Program-made: the position numbers and the translations under genes
Notes under the pieces: generated by a model
What the model saw: the letters and a program-made list of their open reading frames with translations, nothing else
Databases searched by the model: none
What the model was told of the DNA's origin: nothing
Assembly: GCA_039815145.1 (NCBI GenBank)
Contig: JBCBZW010000011.1
Location: 17,962-81,961 of the forward strand
Source: Pseudomonadota bacterium
GTDB lineage: Bacteria; Pseudomonadota; Gammaproteobacteria; Steroidobacterales; JBCBZW01
DNA length: 64,000 nt
Reading direction: 5' to 3'
Shown: positions 1 to 9,389 of the stretch, one piece after another
How the letters are laid out: each line of letters begins with the position of its first letter
How positions within the stretch are numbered: the first letter of the stretch is position 1

Positions 1-1391
<1,391 letters not shown>

Positions 1392-1469
1392 ATTCTTAAG
1401 GTCCTTCGGGTTGGCCACGCGGGGCGTGGGAGCTGGCGGGCGCCGACGGTAGGCGCGAAACAGGTGGGG

Positions 1470-1475
1470 ATTCTA
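1470..1475 (-). promoter_or_regulatory. Candidate -10 element of proS
   Basis: On the minus strand this reads TAGAAT, a good match to the sigma70 -10 consensus, about 80 bases before the proS GTG. No convincing -35 hexamer is seen at 16-18 bases, so this is only a candidate. Confidence 0.3.
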
Positions 1476-1573
1476 CCCGCTTCGGGTAATCCAGCGGCGC
1501 CGGGGATGGCGAGACCGGCGGCGGGGGCGGTACCCTGATCACCGTCCGTGGTACGGCTTGAGGAGAATTGTCG

Positions 1574-2362
1574 GTGGGGTTGGATCGACGCGCCCGTCGC
1601 GCGCTTTCGCTGATGGGGATAGAGCGCTGGACGCTGCGAGGTGGCGAGGGCGAGGCCCTGACGGACGACGCACCGGCGCGCGAGACTGCGGTTGCGCCGG
1701 CACCGACCCCCGCGCCAGCCCCAGCGTCGTCCCCGTCGCCATCTCTGGTGGCGACCAGCCCGGCGCCCGCCACCCTACCGCTCGCCGACACGATCAACGT
1801 AGACGCCATGGACGTGGACGCCCTGCGCGCCACCGTGGCGGGCTGCCAGCGCTGCGCCCTGCACAGCACGCGCACCCACACGGTGTTCGGCGTCGGGAGC
1901 TTGCAGGCGGACTGGATGTTCGTAGGGGAAGCCCCGGGGGCGCAGGAAGATCGTCAGGGCGAGCCGTTCGTCGGCCGCGCCGGCCAACTCCTGAACGCCA
2001 TGCTGGCCGCCACGGGCCGCGAGCGTCAGGAGGTGTTCATCGCCAACGTGCTCAAATGCCGCCCGCCGAACAACCGTGATCCGAGCGCCGACGAGGCTGC
2101 TCAGTGCGCGCCCTACCTGCAGCGGCAGATCGCCTTGATCCGGCCGAAGGTCATCATCGCCCTCGGACGTATCGCCGCCCAGCGCCTGCTGGGCGTGGAT
2201 ACGCCGCTCGGTCGACTTCGCGGACGCGCCCATCAGTGGCAAACTGACAGCGGTCCGGTGCCCTTGGTGGTGACCTACCACCCGGCCTACCTGCTTCGCA
2301 GCCCGGGCGAGAAACGTAAGGCGTGGGAAGACCTGCGCCTGATTATGGAGCTCAGTGCATGA
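1574..2362 (+). CDS. Family 4 uracil-DNA glycosylase (Fe-S type)
   Basis: Removes uracil from DNA as the first step of base-excision repair. The core shows Cys91 and Cys94 in GCQRCALH, the active-site region [33 protein letters not shown] with a later Cys in QCAPYL (the other Fe-S ligands), and the late motif [11 protein letters not shown]. The first 80 or so residues are an Ala/Pro-rich extension, [10 protein letters not shown], not needed for the fold. The start is GTG 1574, 8 bases after AGGAG; a TTG at 1568 is too close to that site. It overlaps rimI by ATGA, so the two are probably co-transcribed. About 262 residues. Confidence 0.93.
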   Translation: MGLDRRARRALSLMGIERWTLRGGEGEALTDDAPARETAVAPAPTPAPAPASSPSPSLVATSPAPATLPLADTINVDAMDVDALRATVAGCQRCALHSTRTHTVFGVGSLQADWMFVGEAPGAQEDRQGEPFVGRAGQLLNAMLAATGRERQEVFIANVLKCRPPNNRDPSADEAAQCAPYLQRQIALIRPKVIIALGRIAAQRLLGVDTPLGRLRGRAHQWQTDSGPVPLVVTYHPAYLLRSPGEKRKAWEDLRLIMELSA

Positions 2363-2871
2363 GTGCGGCCAGCGCAGAAGCCTCCGTCATCGTCCGCGCG
2401 ATGGGCGAGGATGACCTCCCGGCGGTGTGGGCGCTCGAGAAGGGCGCCTACCAATACCCGTGGAGCCAGACGATCTTTCGCGACTGCCTGCGCGTAGGTT
2501 ATTGCTGCCGTGTGGCCGAGCAGGGCGGCGTGCTCCACGGCTACTCCATCATGAGTGTGGCGGTGGGCGAGGCTCACCTATTGAATCTGTGCGTCGGCGT
2601 GGATTCGCGGGCGCGTGGCTACGGCCGCAAGCTCCTCGACAAGGTCATCGGCGAGGCGGCGCTGCTGAACGCGACGCGCCTGTTCCTCGAGGTGCGACCC
2701 ACCAATCACGCCGCTCGGGGCCTCTACGACTCGCTGGGCTTTCGCACCATCGGGCGCCGCACGGCCTACTACAAGGCGCCCCAGGGCCGCGAGGACGCCT
2801 TGGTGTTGGCCCTAGACTTAGGCCCCGCCGAGCCGGACGCAGCGTCCCGGGATCCCCACGACCCCCGCTAG
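2359..2871 (+). CDS. rimI: Ribosomal protein bS18 N-alpha-acetyltransferase
   Basis: GNAT-fold acetyltransferase that transfers acetyl from acetyl-CoA to the N-terminus of ribosomal protein S18. The sequence shows VRAMGEDDLPAVWALEKGAY near the start, the central LLNLCVGVDSRARGYGRKLL with the acetyl-CoA loop RARGYGRKLL, then EVRPTNHAARGLYDSLGF and RRTAYY, all typical of RimI. It is about 170 residues, slightly longer than usual because of a Pro/Asp-rich tail. The start ATG overlaps the glycosylase stop (ATGA). In many gammaproteobacteria rimI lies next to tsaB; here tsaB is 15 kb away. Confidence 0.93.
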   Translation: MSAASAEASVIVRAMGEDDLPAVWALEKGAYQYPWSQTIFRDCLRVGYCCRVAEQGGVLHGYSIMSVAVGEAHLLNLCVGVDSRARGYGRKLLDKVIGEAALLNATRLFLEVRPTNHAARGLYDSLGFRTIGRRTAYYKAPQGREDALVLALDLGPAEPDAASRDPHDPR

Positions 2872-2885
2872 GAGGCCAGGGCCGC

Positions 2886-4139
2886 CTAGACCAGCATTTC
2901 CCGCGAGCTCGGGTGCGATAGGAACGCGCTCGGCGAGGCCGTCGGCCCGTAGGCACCCGACTGCAGCACAGCGATGAGATCGCCCTCCTGCGCGGGCGGC
3001 AACGCCATACGATCGCCAAGCAGGTCGAGGGGCGTGCAGAGGGGGCCCACGACGGACTGCACCTCACGTGCCTGCTCGTGCATGCGCGAGGCGACGACCA
3101 CGGGGTAGTTCTTGCGCAAGACCTGTCCGAAGTTGCCCGACGCGGCGAGCTGATGGTGCAGGCCGCCATCCGTGATCAGGAACGGATGCCCGCGCGAGAT
3201 CTTCCGGTCGACCACACGGCACACGTAGAGGCCCGCTTCGCCCACCAGGAAGCGCCCCAATTCCATGATGATCTGGGTCTCCCGCAGGGGCGCGGGCAGA
3301 TCTGCCATGGTGCGGCGAAGGGCGTCCCCGACCGCGGCCAGATCGAGCGGCGTCTCGCCAGGGAAGTAGGGGATACCCAAGCCGCCGCCGATGTTGACGT
3401 GGGCCATGGGGGCCGGCGCCGCCGCGGCGAGCTCGGCGGCGAGGGCCAGGGTCTTGGTTTGCGACTCGATGATGGCTTCGGCGCGCAGGTTCTGGGAGCC
3501 GCTGTAGATGTGCAGGCCAACGAACTGCACCGGTAGGCTGGCCGCTTCGCGCAGCATGTCCGGCACGCGTTCGGCATCGACGCCGAACTGCTGCGAGCCC
3601 CCGCCCATCTTCATGCCCGACGTCTTCAGCTGGAAGTCTGGGTTGACGCGTACGGCTACCTTGGCAGGTACGTCGAGGCGCTCGGCGATGGCGGCCACGC
3701 GCCGCATCTCCGTCTCGGACTCGAGGTTGATGGTGGCGCCCGAGGCCACGGCCTGGGTCAGCTCGCCCTCCTGCTTACCGGGACCGGCGAAGCTGATCCG
3801 TTCGGCGGGCATACCGGCATCCAGGGCCACGCGCAGCTCGGCCCCCGAGGCCACGTCGAGGCCGTCCACCAGGCCCGCCATGTAGCCCACCACCGCAGGC
3901 ATCGGGTTGGCCTTCATCGCGTAGTGCAGGTGGAGCGCCTTCGGCATGGTGTCGCGAAGGGCTTGTACGCGCGCCGCCATGGCCGCGCGCGAGTAGATGA
4001 ACAGCGGCGTGCCGCCCGCCTCTTCCACCAACAGGTTCAGGGGGCGACCGTCTACTTCAAGGAAGCCGTTGGCGGCTCCGCTGTGAAAGAACGGATGCTC
4101 TGCGTGGGCCGGTGGGGCCTTCTTCTTTGCTTCGCTCAT
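2886..4139 (-). CDS. PLP-dependent decarboxylase, exosortase A system-associated
   Basis: Fold type III PLP enzyme related to diaminopimelate and ornithine decarboxylases, about 417 residues. PLP-binding Lys76 sits in LHYAMKANPMP. Further family motifs are FAGPGKQEGEL, SGMKMGGGSQQFGVDAERVP, HIYSGSQNLRAEA, the phosphate-binding NIGGGLGIPYFPGE, GPLCTPLDLLGDR with the second-site Cys, and SGAYGPTASPSAFLSHP. The pattern matches the subgroup found beside exosortase A / EpsH loci (TIGR03099 type) better than LysA. The start is ATG 4139, overlapping the ligase stop by ATGA; the open frame runs further upstream only by chance. The substrate is unknown. The usual partners (exosortase, acyl carrier protein, hydrolases) are not in this window. 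Confidence 0.9.
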   Translation of the reverse strand: MSEAKKKAPPAHAEHPFFHSGAANGFLEVDGRPLNLLVEEAGGTPLFIYSRAAMAARVQALRDTMPKALHLHYAMKANPMPAVVGYMAGLVDGLDVASGAELRVALDAGMPAERISFAGPGKQEGELTQAVASGATINLESETEMRRVAAIAERLDVPAKVAVRVNPDFQLKTSGMKMGGGSQQFGVDAERVPDMLREAASLPVQFVGLHIYSGSQNLRAEAIIESQTKTLALAAELAAAAPAPMAHVNIGGGLGIPYFPGETPLDLAAVGDALRRTMADLPAPLRETQIIMELGRFLVGEAGLYVCRVVDRKISRGHPFLITDGGLHHQLAASGNFGQVLRKNYPVVVASRMHEQAREVQSVVGPLCTPLDLLGDRMALPPAQEGDLIAVLQSGAYGPTASPSAFLSHPSSREMLV

Positions 4140-5737
4140 GCGCCATCCTCGTCGAACTCGTTGGCGTAGGTGTTCGCCAGCTGGGTGCGGTCCAGCTTGC
4201 CGTTGGGGTTGCGCGGTAGGCTGTCCACCCACGCTACGGCGGCGGGTTGCATGAAGTTGGGCAGGCGGCCCTGCAGGTGGGCCCGCAATGCCTGCTCGCT
4301 CTCCTCGGCCTGGGTGTTTGCCTTGGCCACGCATACCAGCACGATCGCCTGCCCCGCTTCGGGGTGGCGTACGCCGACGGCGGCCGCCTCGGCCACCGAG
4401 CCGGACCCGTAGGCCTCCTCTTCCACCTCCGCCGGGCTCACGCGGTAGCCGGAGGTCTTGATCATGTCGTCCTGGCGACCGACGAAGTAGAGATAGCCGT
4501 CCGCGTCCTTGCGCACCGTGTCGCCGGACCAGACGGCCACTTCCTCGAGCGGGGAGCCGTTGGTGGTGGGCAGGGCTTTGAAGCGGCGTGCCGTACGCTC
4601 GGGATCGTTCCAGTAGCCGAGCGATACCAGCGCCCCGCGGTGGACCAGCTCGCCCGGCTCGTCGGGATCGCAGGGCGAGCCGTCCGGGCGTAGCACCATC
4701 ACCTCGGCGTTGGGGATGGCGCGGCCGATCGAATCGGGGCGAGCATCCACCTGATCCGGCGGCAGGTAGGTGGAGCGGAAGGCTTCGGTAAGCCCGTACA
4801 TTAGGTAGAACTGGGTGTTCTGGAGCGATTCGCGCAGGGCGGCGAGGGTGCGCTTGGGCATGGCGCCGCCCGAGTTGGTGGCGTAGCGCAGGGTGCGGCG
4901 TGCCGCTTCCGGCCACTCGAGCCCGGCGAGCTGCACCCACAGCGGCGGCACGGCGGCAAGGCCGGTCACGCCGTGCTTCTCGATGGCGCGCACCACGTCG
5001 CGGGGCATCAGGTAGTCGAGCAGCACCACGCTGGCGCCGACGCTGAACGCCGTGGTGAGCTGGCTGAAGCCGTAGTCGAAGCTGAAGGGCAGGGCTGCCA
5101 GGAGGCGATCCTGCGCCGTGTTCTCCAGGTACTCCGCCACGCTCAGGGCGCCCGCCACCATGTTGGCGTGCGAGAGCACGACCCCTTTGGGTTTGCCCGT
5201 GCTGCCACTGGTGTAGAGGATGGCGGCAACGTCCCGATCGATCACCCTATGCGGTGTCGCCTCGGGAGCGTCGGTCAGCGCCGACCACCCGATCACCGGG
5301 CGGTCGCCGAGGGGCTCGAGCTCCTCCCCCTCCTTGGCGTCCGTGAGCACGATCAGGCGCAGGGCGGGGCAGTCGGCGAGGGTCGGGGCGAGCTGGCGCA
5401 GGCGAGACTTCGCCGTGATCAGCACGCGCACATCGCAATCGTTGAGGATGTGACCGATCTGGGGTGGCTTGAGCACCGGGTTGACCGGCACGAACACGCC
5501 CCCGGCGATCGCAGCGCCGAACAGGCTGGCCACCGTCTCCAACTGCTTGGGCAGGTACACGGCGACGCGCTCCTGGCGCTCGAGGCCGGTCTTGAGCAAC
5601 CCGTGGGCGACGGCGCGCGCGGCGTTCGCCAGTTCGGCGTAGCTTTGCTCGCGCTTGCCGTGCAGCGCCGCGCTCGCGTCGGGCCAGCGGGCCGCAGCCT
5701 CGAGCAGAAGTCCGTGAATCAGACCAGTGTGGCTCAC
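4136..5737 (-). CDS. Acyl-CoA ligase (AMP-forming), exosortase A system-associated
   Basis: Adenylates a carboxylic acid and probably passes it to CoA or a carrier thiol. At 533 residues it has the full ANL family set: ILYTSGSTGKPKGVVLSHAN (P-loop), YLMYGLTEAFRST, WSGDTVRKDADGYLYFVGRQ, DDMIKTSGYRVSPAEVEE (hinge), and the catalytic Lys in LPRNPNGKLDR near the C-terminus. The N-terminal stretch HGLIHGLLLEAAARWPDA and GGVFVPVNPVLKPPQIGHIL resemble the TIGR03098-type ligase of PEP-CTERM/exopolysaccharide loci. The start is GTG 5737, overlapping the galE stop (GTGA); the gene ends over the decarboxylase start. The acyl substrate is unknown. Confidence 0.9.
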   Translation of the reverse strand: MSHTGLIHGLLLEAAARWPDASAALHGKREQSYAELANAARAVAHGLLKTGLERQERVAVYLPKQLETVASLFGAAIAGGVFVPVNPVLKPPQIGHILNDCDVRVLITAKSRLRQLAPTLADCPALRLIVLTDAKEGEELEPLGDRPVIGWSALTDAPEATPHRVIDRDVAAILYTSGSTGKPKGVVLSHANMVAGALSVAEYLENTAQDRLLAALPFSFDYGFSQLTTAFSVGASVVLLDYLMPRDVVRAIEKHGVTGLAAVPPLWVQLAGLEWPEAARRTLRYATNSGGAMPKRTLAALRESLQNTQFYLMYGLTEAFRSTYLPPDQVDARPDSIGRAIPNAEVMVLRPDGSPCDPDEPGELVHRGALVSLGYWNDPERTARRFKALPTTNGSPLEEVAVWSGDTVRKDADGYLYFVGRQDDMIKTSGYRVSPAEVEEEAYGSGSVAEAAAVGVRHPEAGQAIVLVCVAKANTQAEESEQALRAHLQGRLPNFMQPAAVAWVDSLPRNPNGKLDRTQLANTYANEFDEDGA

Positions 5738-6726
5738 GAGTTGCGAAGCTCCTTTAGCTTGTGTTCCCAGGCGAGCGACGTGCGCACGATGACGTCAAGG
5801 TCGTCGTAGCGCGGGGTCCATTGGAGCACGTCGCGAATTCGGTCGGCGCGGGCGATCAGGGTCGGGGGGTCGCCTGCGCGTCGTCCTTCCTCGATCACCT
5901 TCAGCGGGCTGCCGTGGGCGCGGGTTACCGCATCGATCACCTCACGCACGCTGAAGCCACGCCCATAGCCACAGTTGAGGGTGAGCGACTCACCACCACC
6001 GCGCAGGTGATCGACGGCCCGTACGTGGGCGTCGGCGAGGTCTTCCACATGGATGTAGTCACGCACGCCGGTGCCATCTGGCGTGTCGTAGTCCGTGCCG
6101 AAGATCTTCACGTGATCGCGCACACCTGCGGCCACCTCACAGGTCACTTTGGTGAGTAGGGTTGCCTGACGGGTCGATTGACCGATGCGCTGGCCGGGGT
6201 CGCAGCCAGCGACATTGAAGTAGCGCAGGGCCACGTAGTCCATGTCGCCGGCGGCCGACAGGTCGCGCAGCATCCATTCGCTCATCAACTTGGAGCTGCC
6301 GTAGGGGTTGATGGGAGCGGTCGGGTCGGTCTCCTCGCAGACACCGCTGCCCGGTGTGCCGTAGACGGCGGCTGTCGAGGAGAAGATAAAGCGACGGACA
6401 CCGGCTTCGCGGCAACAGCGCAACATGTTGAGTGTTGCCGCGGTGTTGTTCTGGTAGTAGCGCAGCGGATCTGCGACGCTCTCCGGCACGATGGTACGAG
6501 CGGCGAAGTGGATCACTGTGTCGACCTGGTGCTCGTCGAGAAGTTGGAGGACGAGTTCGCGATCACCGGTGTTGCCTTCGACCAGTGCGCCGTAGAGGAC
6601 TGCGTCGCTGAAGCCAGTGGAGAGGTCGTCCAAGGTGACCGTGCGCTCACCGCGCTCTCCGAGCTGTCGCACGACGTGGCTGCCGATGTAGCCGGCGCCG
6701 CCGGTGACGAGTATCGCGTTGCTCAT
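5734..6726 (-). CDS. galE: UDP-glucose 4-epimerase
   Basis: Interconverts UDP-glucose and UDP-galactose, giving sugar nucleotides for surface polysaccharide. It is an extended short-chain dehydrogenase of 330 residues with the NAD-binding VTGGAGYIGSHVVRQL at the N-terminus, FSSTAAVYG, and the catalytic Tyr142-Lys146 pair in PYGSSK. ALRYFNVAGCDP and GVRDYIHVEDLADAH are typical GalE segments. It is the first gene of a three-gene minus-strand operon with the exosortase-associated ligase and decarboxylase, which suggests a role in exopolysaccharide made with the PEP-CTERM system. A TATCAT at 6803-6808 (minus strand) is a possible -10. Confidence 0.95.
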   Translation of the reverse strand: MSNAILVTGGAGYIGSHVVRQLGERGERTVTLDDLSTGFSDAVLYGALVEGNTGDRELVLQLLDEHQVDTVIHFAARTIVPESVADPLRYYQNNTAATLNMLRCCREAGVRRFIFSSTAAVYGTPGSGVCEETDPTAPINPYGSSKLMSEWMLRDLSAAGDMDYVALRYFNVAGCDPGQRIGQSTRQATLLTKVTCEVAAGVRDHVKIFGTDYDTPDGTGVRDYIHVEDLADAHVRAVDHLRGGGESLTLNCGYGRGFSVREVIDAVTRAHGSPLKVIEEGRRAGDPPTLIARADRIRDVLQWTPRYDDLDVIVRTSLAWEHKLKELRNS

Positions 6727-6990
6727 GGGGGTGTCTGACTCGAGGGTGATTGGGATGACGTCCTGAGGAGTACGCCGCTGCTCGGCGCCCTCCGCCGGCG
6801 CGATGATAGCAGCGCAACAAGTCGGCGCGCTTCAGGGGCAGTTCAGCCTCGGCGCGCCACACTGACCCCAAGGTGCTGTCGGGTGCGTCCCGCCGCTTTC
6901 GCCAATCGCAAACTGTGCCACGGCACTCGTGCGGGATCCGTGCATAAGTCACGCGAGCTGTGAACAATCGCTGAGCAGGAGAGCAATCGA

Positions 6991-8694
6991 ATGAGATCAG
7001 TCGACGACGGAAGGATCGCCCACCGCGGCCTCGTCCTCTGCCTGCTGACGACGTTGGCCCTGGGCCTCGCGGCCTGTGGCGGCGGCGGAGGCGGTGGTGG
7101 CGGCACCGGAGGTGATGGTGGCGACGCCGGAGGCGGCGGTGGTGGCGGCGATACTGGTGGTGGCGGCGGCGGTGGCGCCGCGCCCGACGTGACCATCAGC
7201 GGCAAGGTTCAGTTTGAGCGGGTGCCGCACACGGGCACTGGCCCCCTGGACTACAACGCCGTCTTCGATGTGCCCGTGCGCCAGGCTGTTGTGCAGGCGG
7301 TGAGCAGTACCGGCTCGGTGCTCGAGACCGCGCGCACGGACGACGCCGGCGACTACTCCCTGGTCGTGCCCGGCGAGACTCAGCTCTTCATTCGCGTGCG
7401 CGCCGAGATTGTCGACTCCGGCGGGCGCTGGGACTTCAAAGTGGTGGACAACACCAGCAACGGCGCCTTGTACGTGCTGGACGGTGCCGTTGCCAGCAGC
7501 GGCGACGCCGATTCCGTGCGCGACCTGACGGCACAGACCGGCTGGAACGGCTTCTCCTACGCCAGCGCCCGCGCAGCCGGCCCCTTCGCGATCCTCGATT
7601 CGGTCAACGAGGCCCGTCTGGCCGTGTTGGCGGTCGATCCCGACGTGAGCTTCGAGGCGCTGACCCTCAATTGGAGCCCCGACAACCGACCCGTGTCGGG
7701 ATCGCGAGCCAACGGCGAGATCGGCACCACCTTCTACACCGCCAACGAGATCTTCGTGCTCGGCGCGGAGAACAACGACACGGACGAGTACGACGGCCAT
7801 GTCGTGGTTCATGAGTTCGGGCACTTCTTCGAGGACACCCTCTCGCGTGCCGACAGCGTCGGTGGCCCTCACACCACCGCCGATATCCTCGATCCGCGCG
7901 TCGCCTTCAGCGAGGGCTTCGGCTACGCCTGGGCGGGGATCGTGCTCGGCGATGCGGTGACTCAGGACTCCTTCGGTAACGATCAGTCGCTCGGCTTCAT
8001 CATCGACGTCGATGCCAACGTCAACGCCAACCCGGGCTGGTACAGCGAGGGCTCGGCGCAGTCGATCCTCTTCGACCTGTTCGACGCAGACGACGACGGC
8101 GTCGACAACATCGCCCTCGGCTTTCAGCCCCTCTACGACGTGCTGGTGAACACCCAGCGCACCAGCGACGCCTTCACCACCGTCTTCAGCTACGTCGACG
8201 CCCTCAAGACCGCCCGACCCGCGGATGCAGCGGCGATCGATGCGGTAGTGGCGGCGCAGGACATCGTGAGCGCCACCATCGAGCCCTTCGCGAGCACCGA
8301 GACCAACGATGCCGGCAATGCGGACGTACTGCCCGTCTACACCGAAATCACCGTGGGCGGGCCGGCGCGGACCGTATGCTCGATCGACACCTTTGGTGAC
8401 TTCAACAAACTCTCCAACCGTCGCTTCCTATGGTTCGACGTCGCGGCGTCGGGGCGCTACGAGGTCACCGTGACGGGGCCCAACGGCTCCGACCCGGACA
8501 TCGTGCTCTGGCAGCGCGGCTTCGTGGCGATCTCCCAGCTCGAGACCAACGGTCAGGAGACCCTGACCACCCCGGTGCTCGCCCCCGGTCGCTACTTGCT
8601 GGAGGTCTATGAGGGGAGCTTCGTCTTCACCAATTTGGCTGGCGGTGTACCTAGCGGTCGCGCCTGCCTCGACGTCTCCGTCGCCACTAGCTAG
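6991..8694 (+). CDS. Secreted lipoprotein with Gly-rich linker and HExxH zinc-protease motif
   Basis: Likely an exported, lipid-anchored metallopeptidase of 567 residues; I do not recognise a named family. A signal peptide ends in the lipobox LAAC, followed by about 36 residues that are almost all Gly. Then comes a beta-rich domain (VTISGKVQF... DAGDYSLVVPGE) resembling a carboxypeptidase-regulatory-like fold. The zinc motif HEFGH is at residues 274-278, and Glu308 in AFSEGFGYAW is a good third ligand (gluzincin pattern). The C-terminal 120 residues (FLWFDVAASGRYEVTVTGP) look like a pre-peptidase C-terminal domain. The start ATG has AGGAG upstream. The 198-residue secreted protein follows after 9 bases, so they form an operon. 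Peptidase activity is inferred. Confidence 0.82.
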   Translation: MRSVDDGRIAHRGLVLCLLTTLALGLAACGGGGGGGGGTGGDGGDAGGGGGGGDTGGGGGGGAAPDVTISGKVQFERVPHTGTGPLDYNAVFDVPVRQAVVQAVSSTGSVLETARTDDAGDYSLVVPGETQLFIRVRAEIVDSGGRWDFKVVDNTSNGALYVLDGAVASSGDADSVRDLTAQTGWNGFSYASARAAGPFAILDSVNEARLAVLAVDPDVSFEALTLNWSPDNRPVSGSRANGEIGTTFYTANEIFVLGAENNDTDEYDGHVVVHEFGHFFEDTLSRADSVGGPHTTADILDPRVAFSEGFGYAWAGIVLGDAVTQDSFGNDQSLGFIIDVDANVNANPGWYSEGSAQSILFDLFDADDDGVDNIALGFQPLYDVLVNTQRTSDAFTTVFSYVDALKTARPADAAAIDAVVAAQDIVSATIEPFASTETNDAGNADVLPVYTEITVGGPARTVCSIDTFGDFNKLSNRRFLWFDVAASGRYEVTVTGPNGSDPDIVLWQRGFVAISQLETNGQETLTTPVLAPGRYLLEVYEGSFVFTNLAGGVPSGRACLDVSVATS

Positions 8695-8703
8695 GAGAGA
8701 GTC

Positions 8704-9300
8704 ATGAACGTAGCTAAGAGACCATCATTCACCGCGCTTACCCTCGCGGCCCTCGCGCTGCTGACCCAAGGCGCGGTCGCGGCCGAGCAGAGCGCGGCCT
8801 ATCCCGAGCACTTGCTCACGGGGTCGAGCCACCCGAGCTTCAGCAAGGCGGCGATGGGTCACCTGCCGGCCACCGCGTACGCCACCAAGGCGCCGATCGC
8901 CCTGAGCTGGCGCCTGGCGGCACCGCCGCGCCTGGGCGAACCGGTCGCCATCACCCTGGACTTCCGCGCCCTCACCGGCCTCTCGGCGCAGGTGCGGTTG
9001 GCCGGCGAAGAGGGGCTCGAGGTGAACTCGCCGGACTTCGAGATCGGGCACCGCGCTGCACGGGAGCACTGGACTCAGCAGGTGCTGGTCACCCCGACCC
9101 TCGCATCGCGTCGCTACCTGAACGTGGTGGTGAGCACCCTGGACGATACGGGCGCGCGGCGCATGCGCGGCTTTGCCGTGCCCGTGGTGGTCGATCCCGG
9201 CGCCGCCCGAGCTAAGGCGAACGCTCGGGTGAGCACGGATGCCCACGGCGTCGCGGTGCGCTCGATGCCAGCCCGTGAGGAGGTGCGCGCCGCGCCCTAG
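8704..9300 (+). CDS. Small secreted protein of unknown function
   Basis: 198 residues with a clear Sec signal peptide: basic start MNVAKR, hydrophobic LTLAALALLTQGAVA, then cleavage near AVAAEQ. No cysteine follows, so it is not a lipoprotein. The mature part is predicted mostly beta strand (APIALSWRLAAPPRLGEPVA, AITLDFRALTG), with a low-complexity Ala/Arg-rich end. I do not recognise the family; the spacing of strands could fit an immunoglobulin-like fold, but that is a guess. It starts 9 bases after the metallopeptidase-like lipoprotein with GGAGAG just upstream, so the two are probably co-expressed and may act together outside the inner membrane. Confidence 0.72.
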   Translation: MNVAKRPSFTALTLAALALLTQGAVAAEQSAAYPEHLLTGSSHPSFSKAAMGHLPATAYATKAPIALSWRLAAPPRLGEPVAITLDFRALTGLSAQVRLAGEEGLEVNSPDFEIGHRAAREHWTQQVLVTPTLASRRYLNVVVSTLDDTGARRMRGFAVPVVVDPGAARAKANARVSTDAHGVAVRSMPAREEVRAAP

Positions 9301-9389
9301 TGCTAGTGCGCGCCGCAGGGCGGCGCGTTGCAAAGCTCCCCCGGATTGCCCATGCTCGCAGCGGATGACCGCCGCGAGGGATGCCGACC

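Noticed and set aside
4140..4940. N-terminal extension of the PLP decarboxylase to give a 684-residue protein
   Set aside because: The extra 266 residues are the out-of-frame shadow of the ligase; the real protein begins at ATG 4139 with an ATGA overlap.
6913..6930. GTGCC-AC-GGCAC inverted repeat upstream of the lipoprotein as an operator
   Set aside because: Short, GC-rich and single; such repeats arise often by chance at this base composition, and no regulator gene is adjacent.
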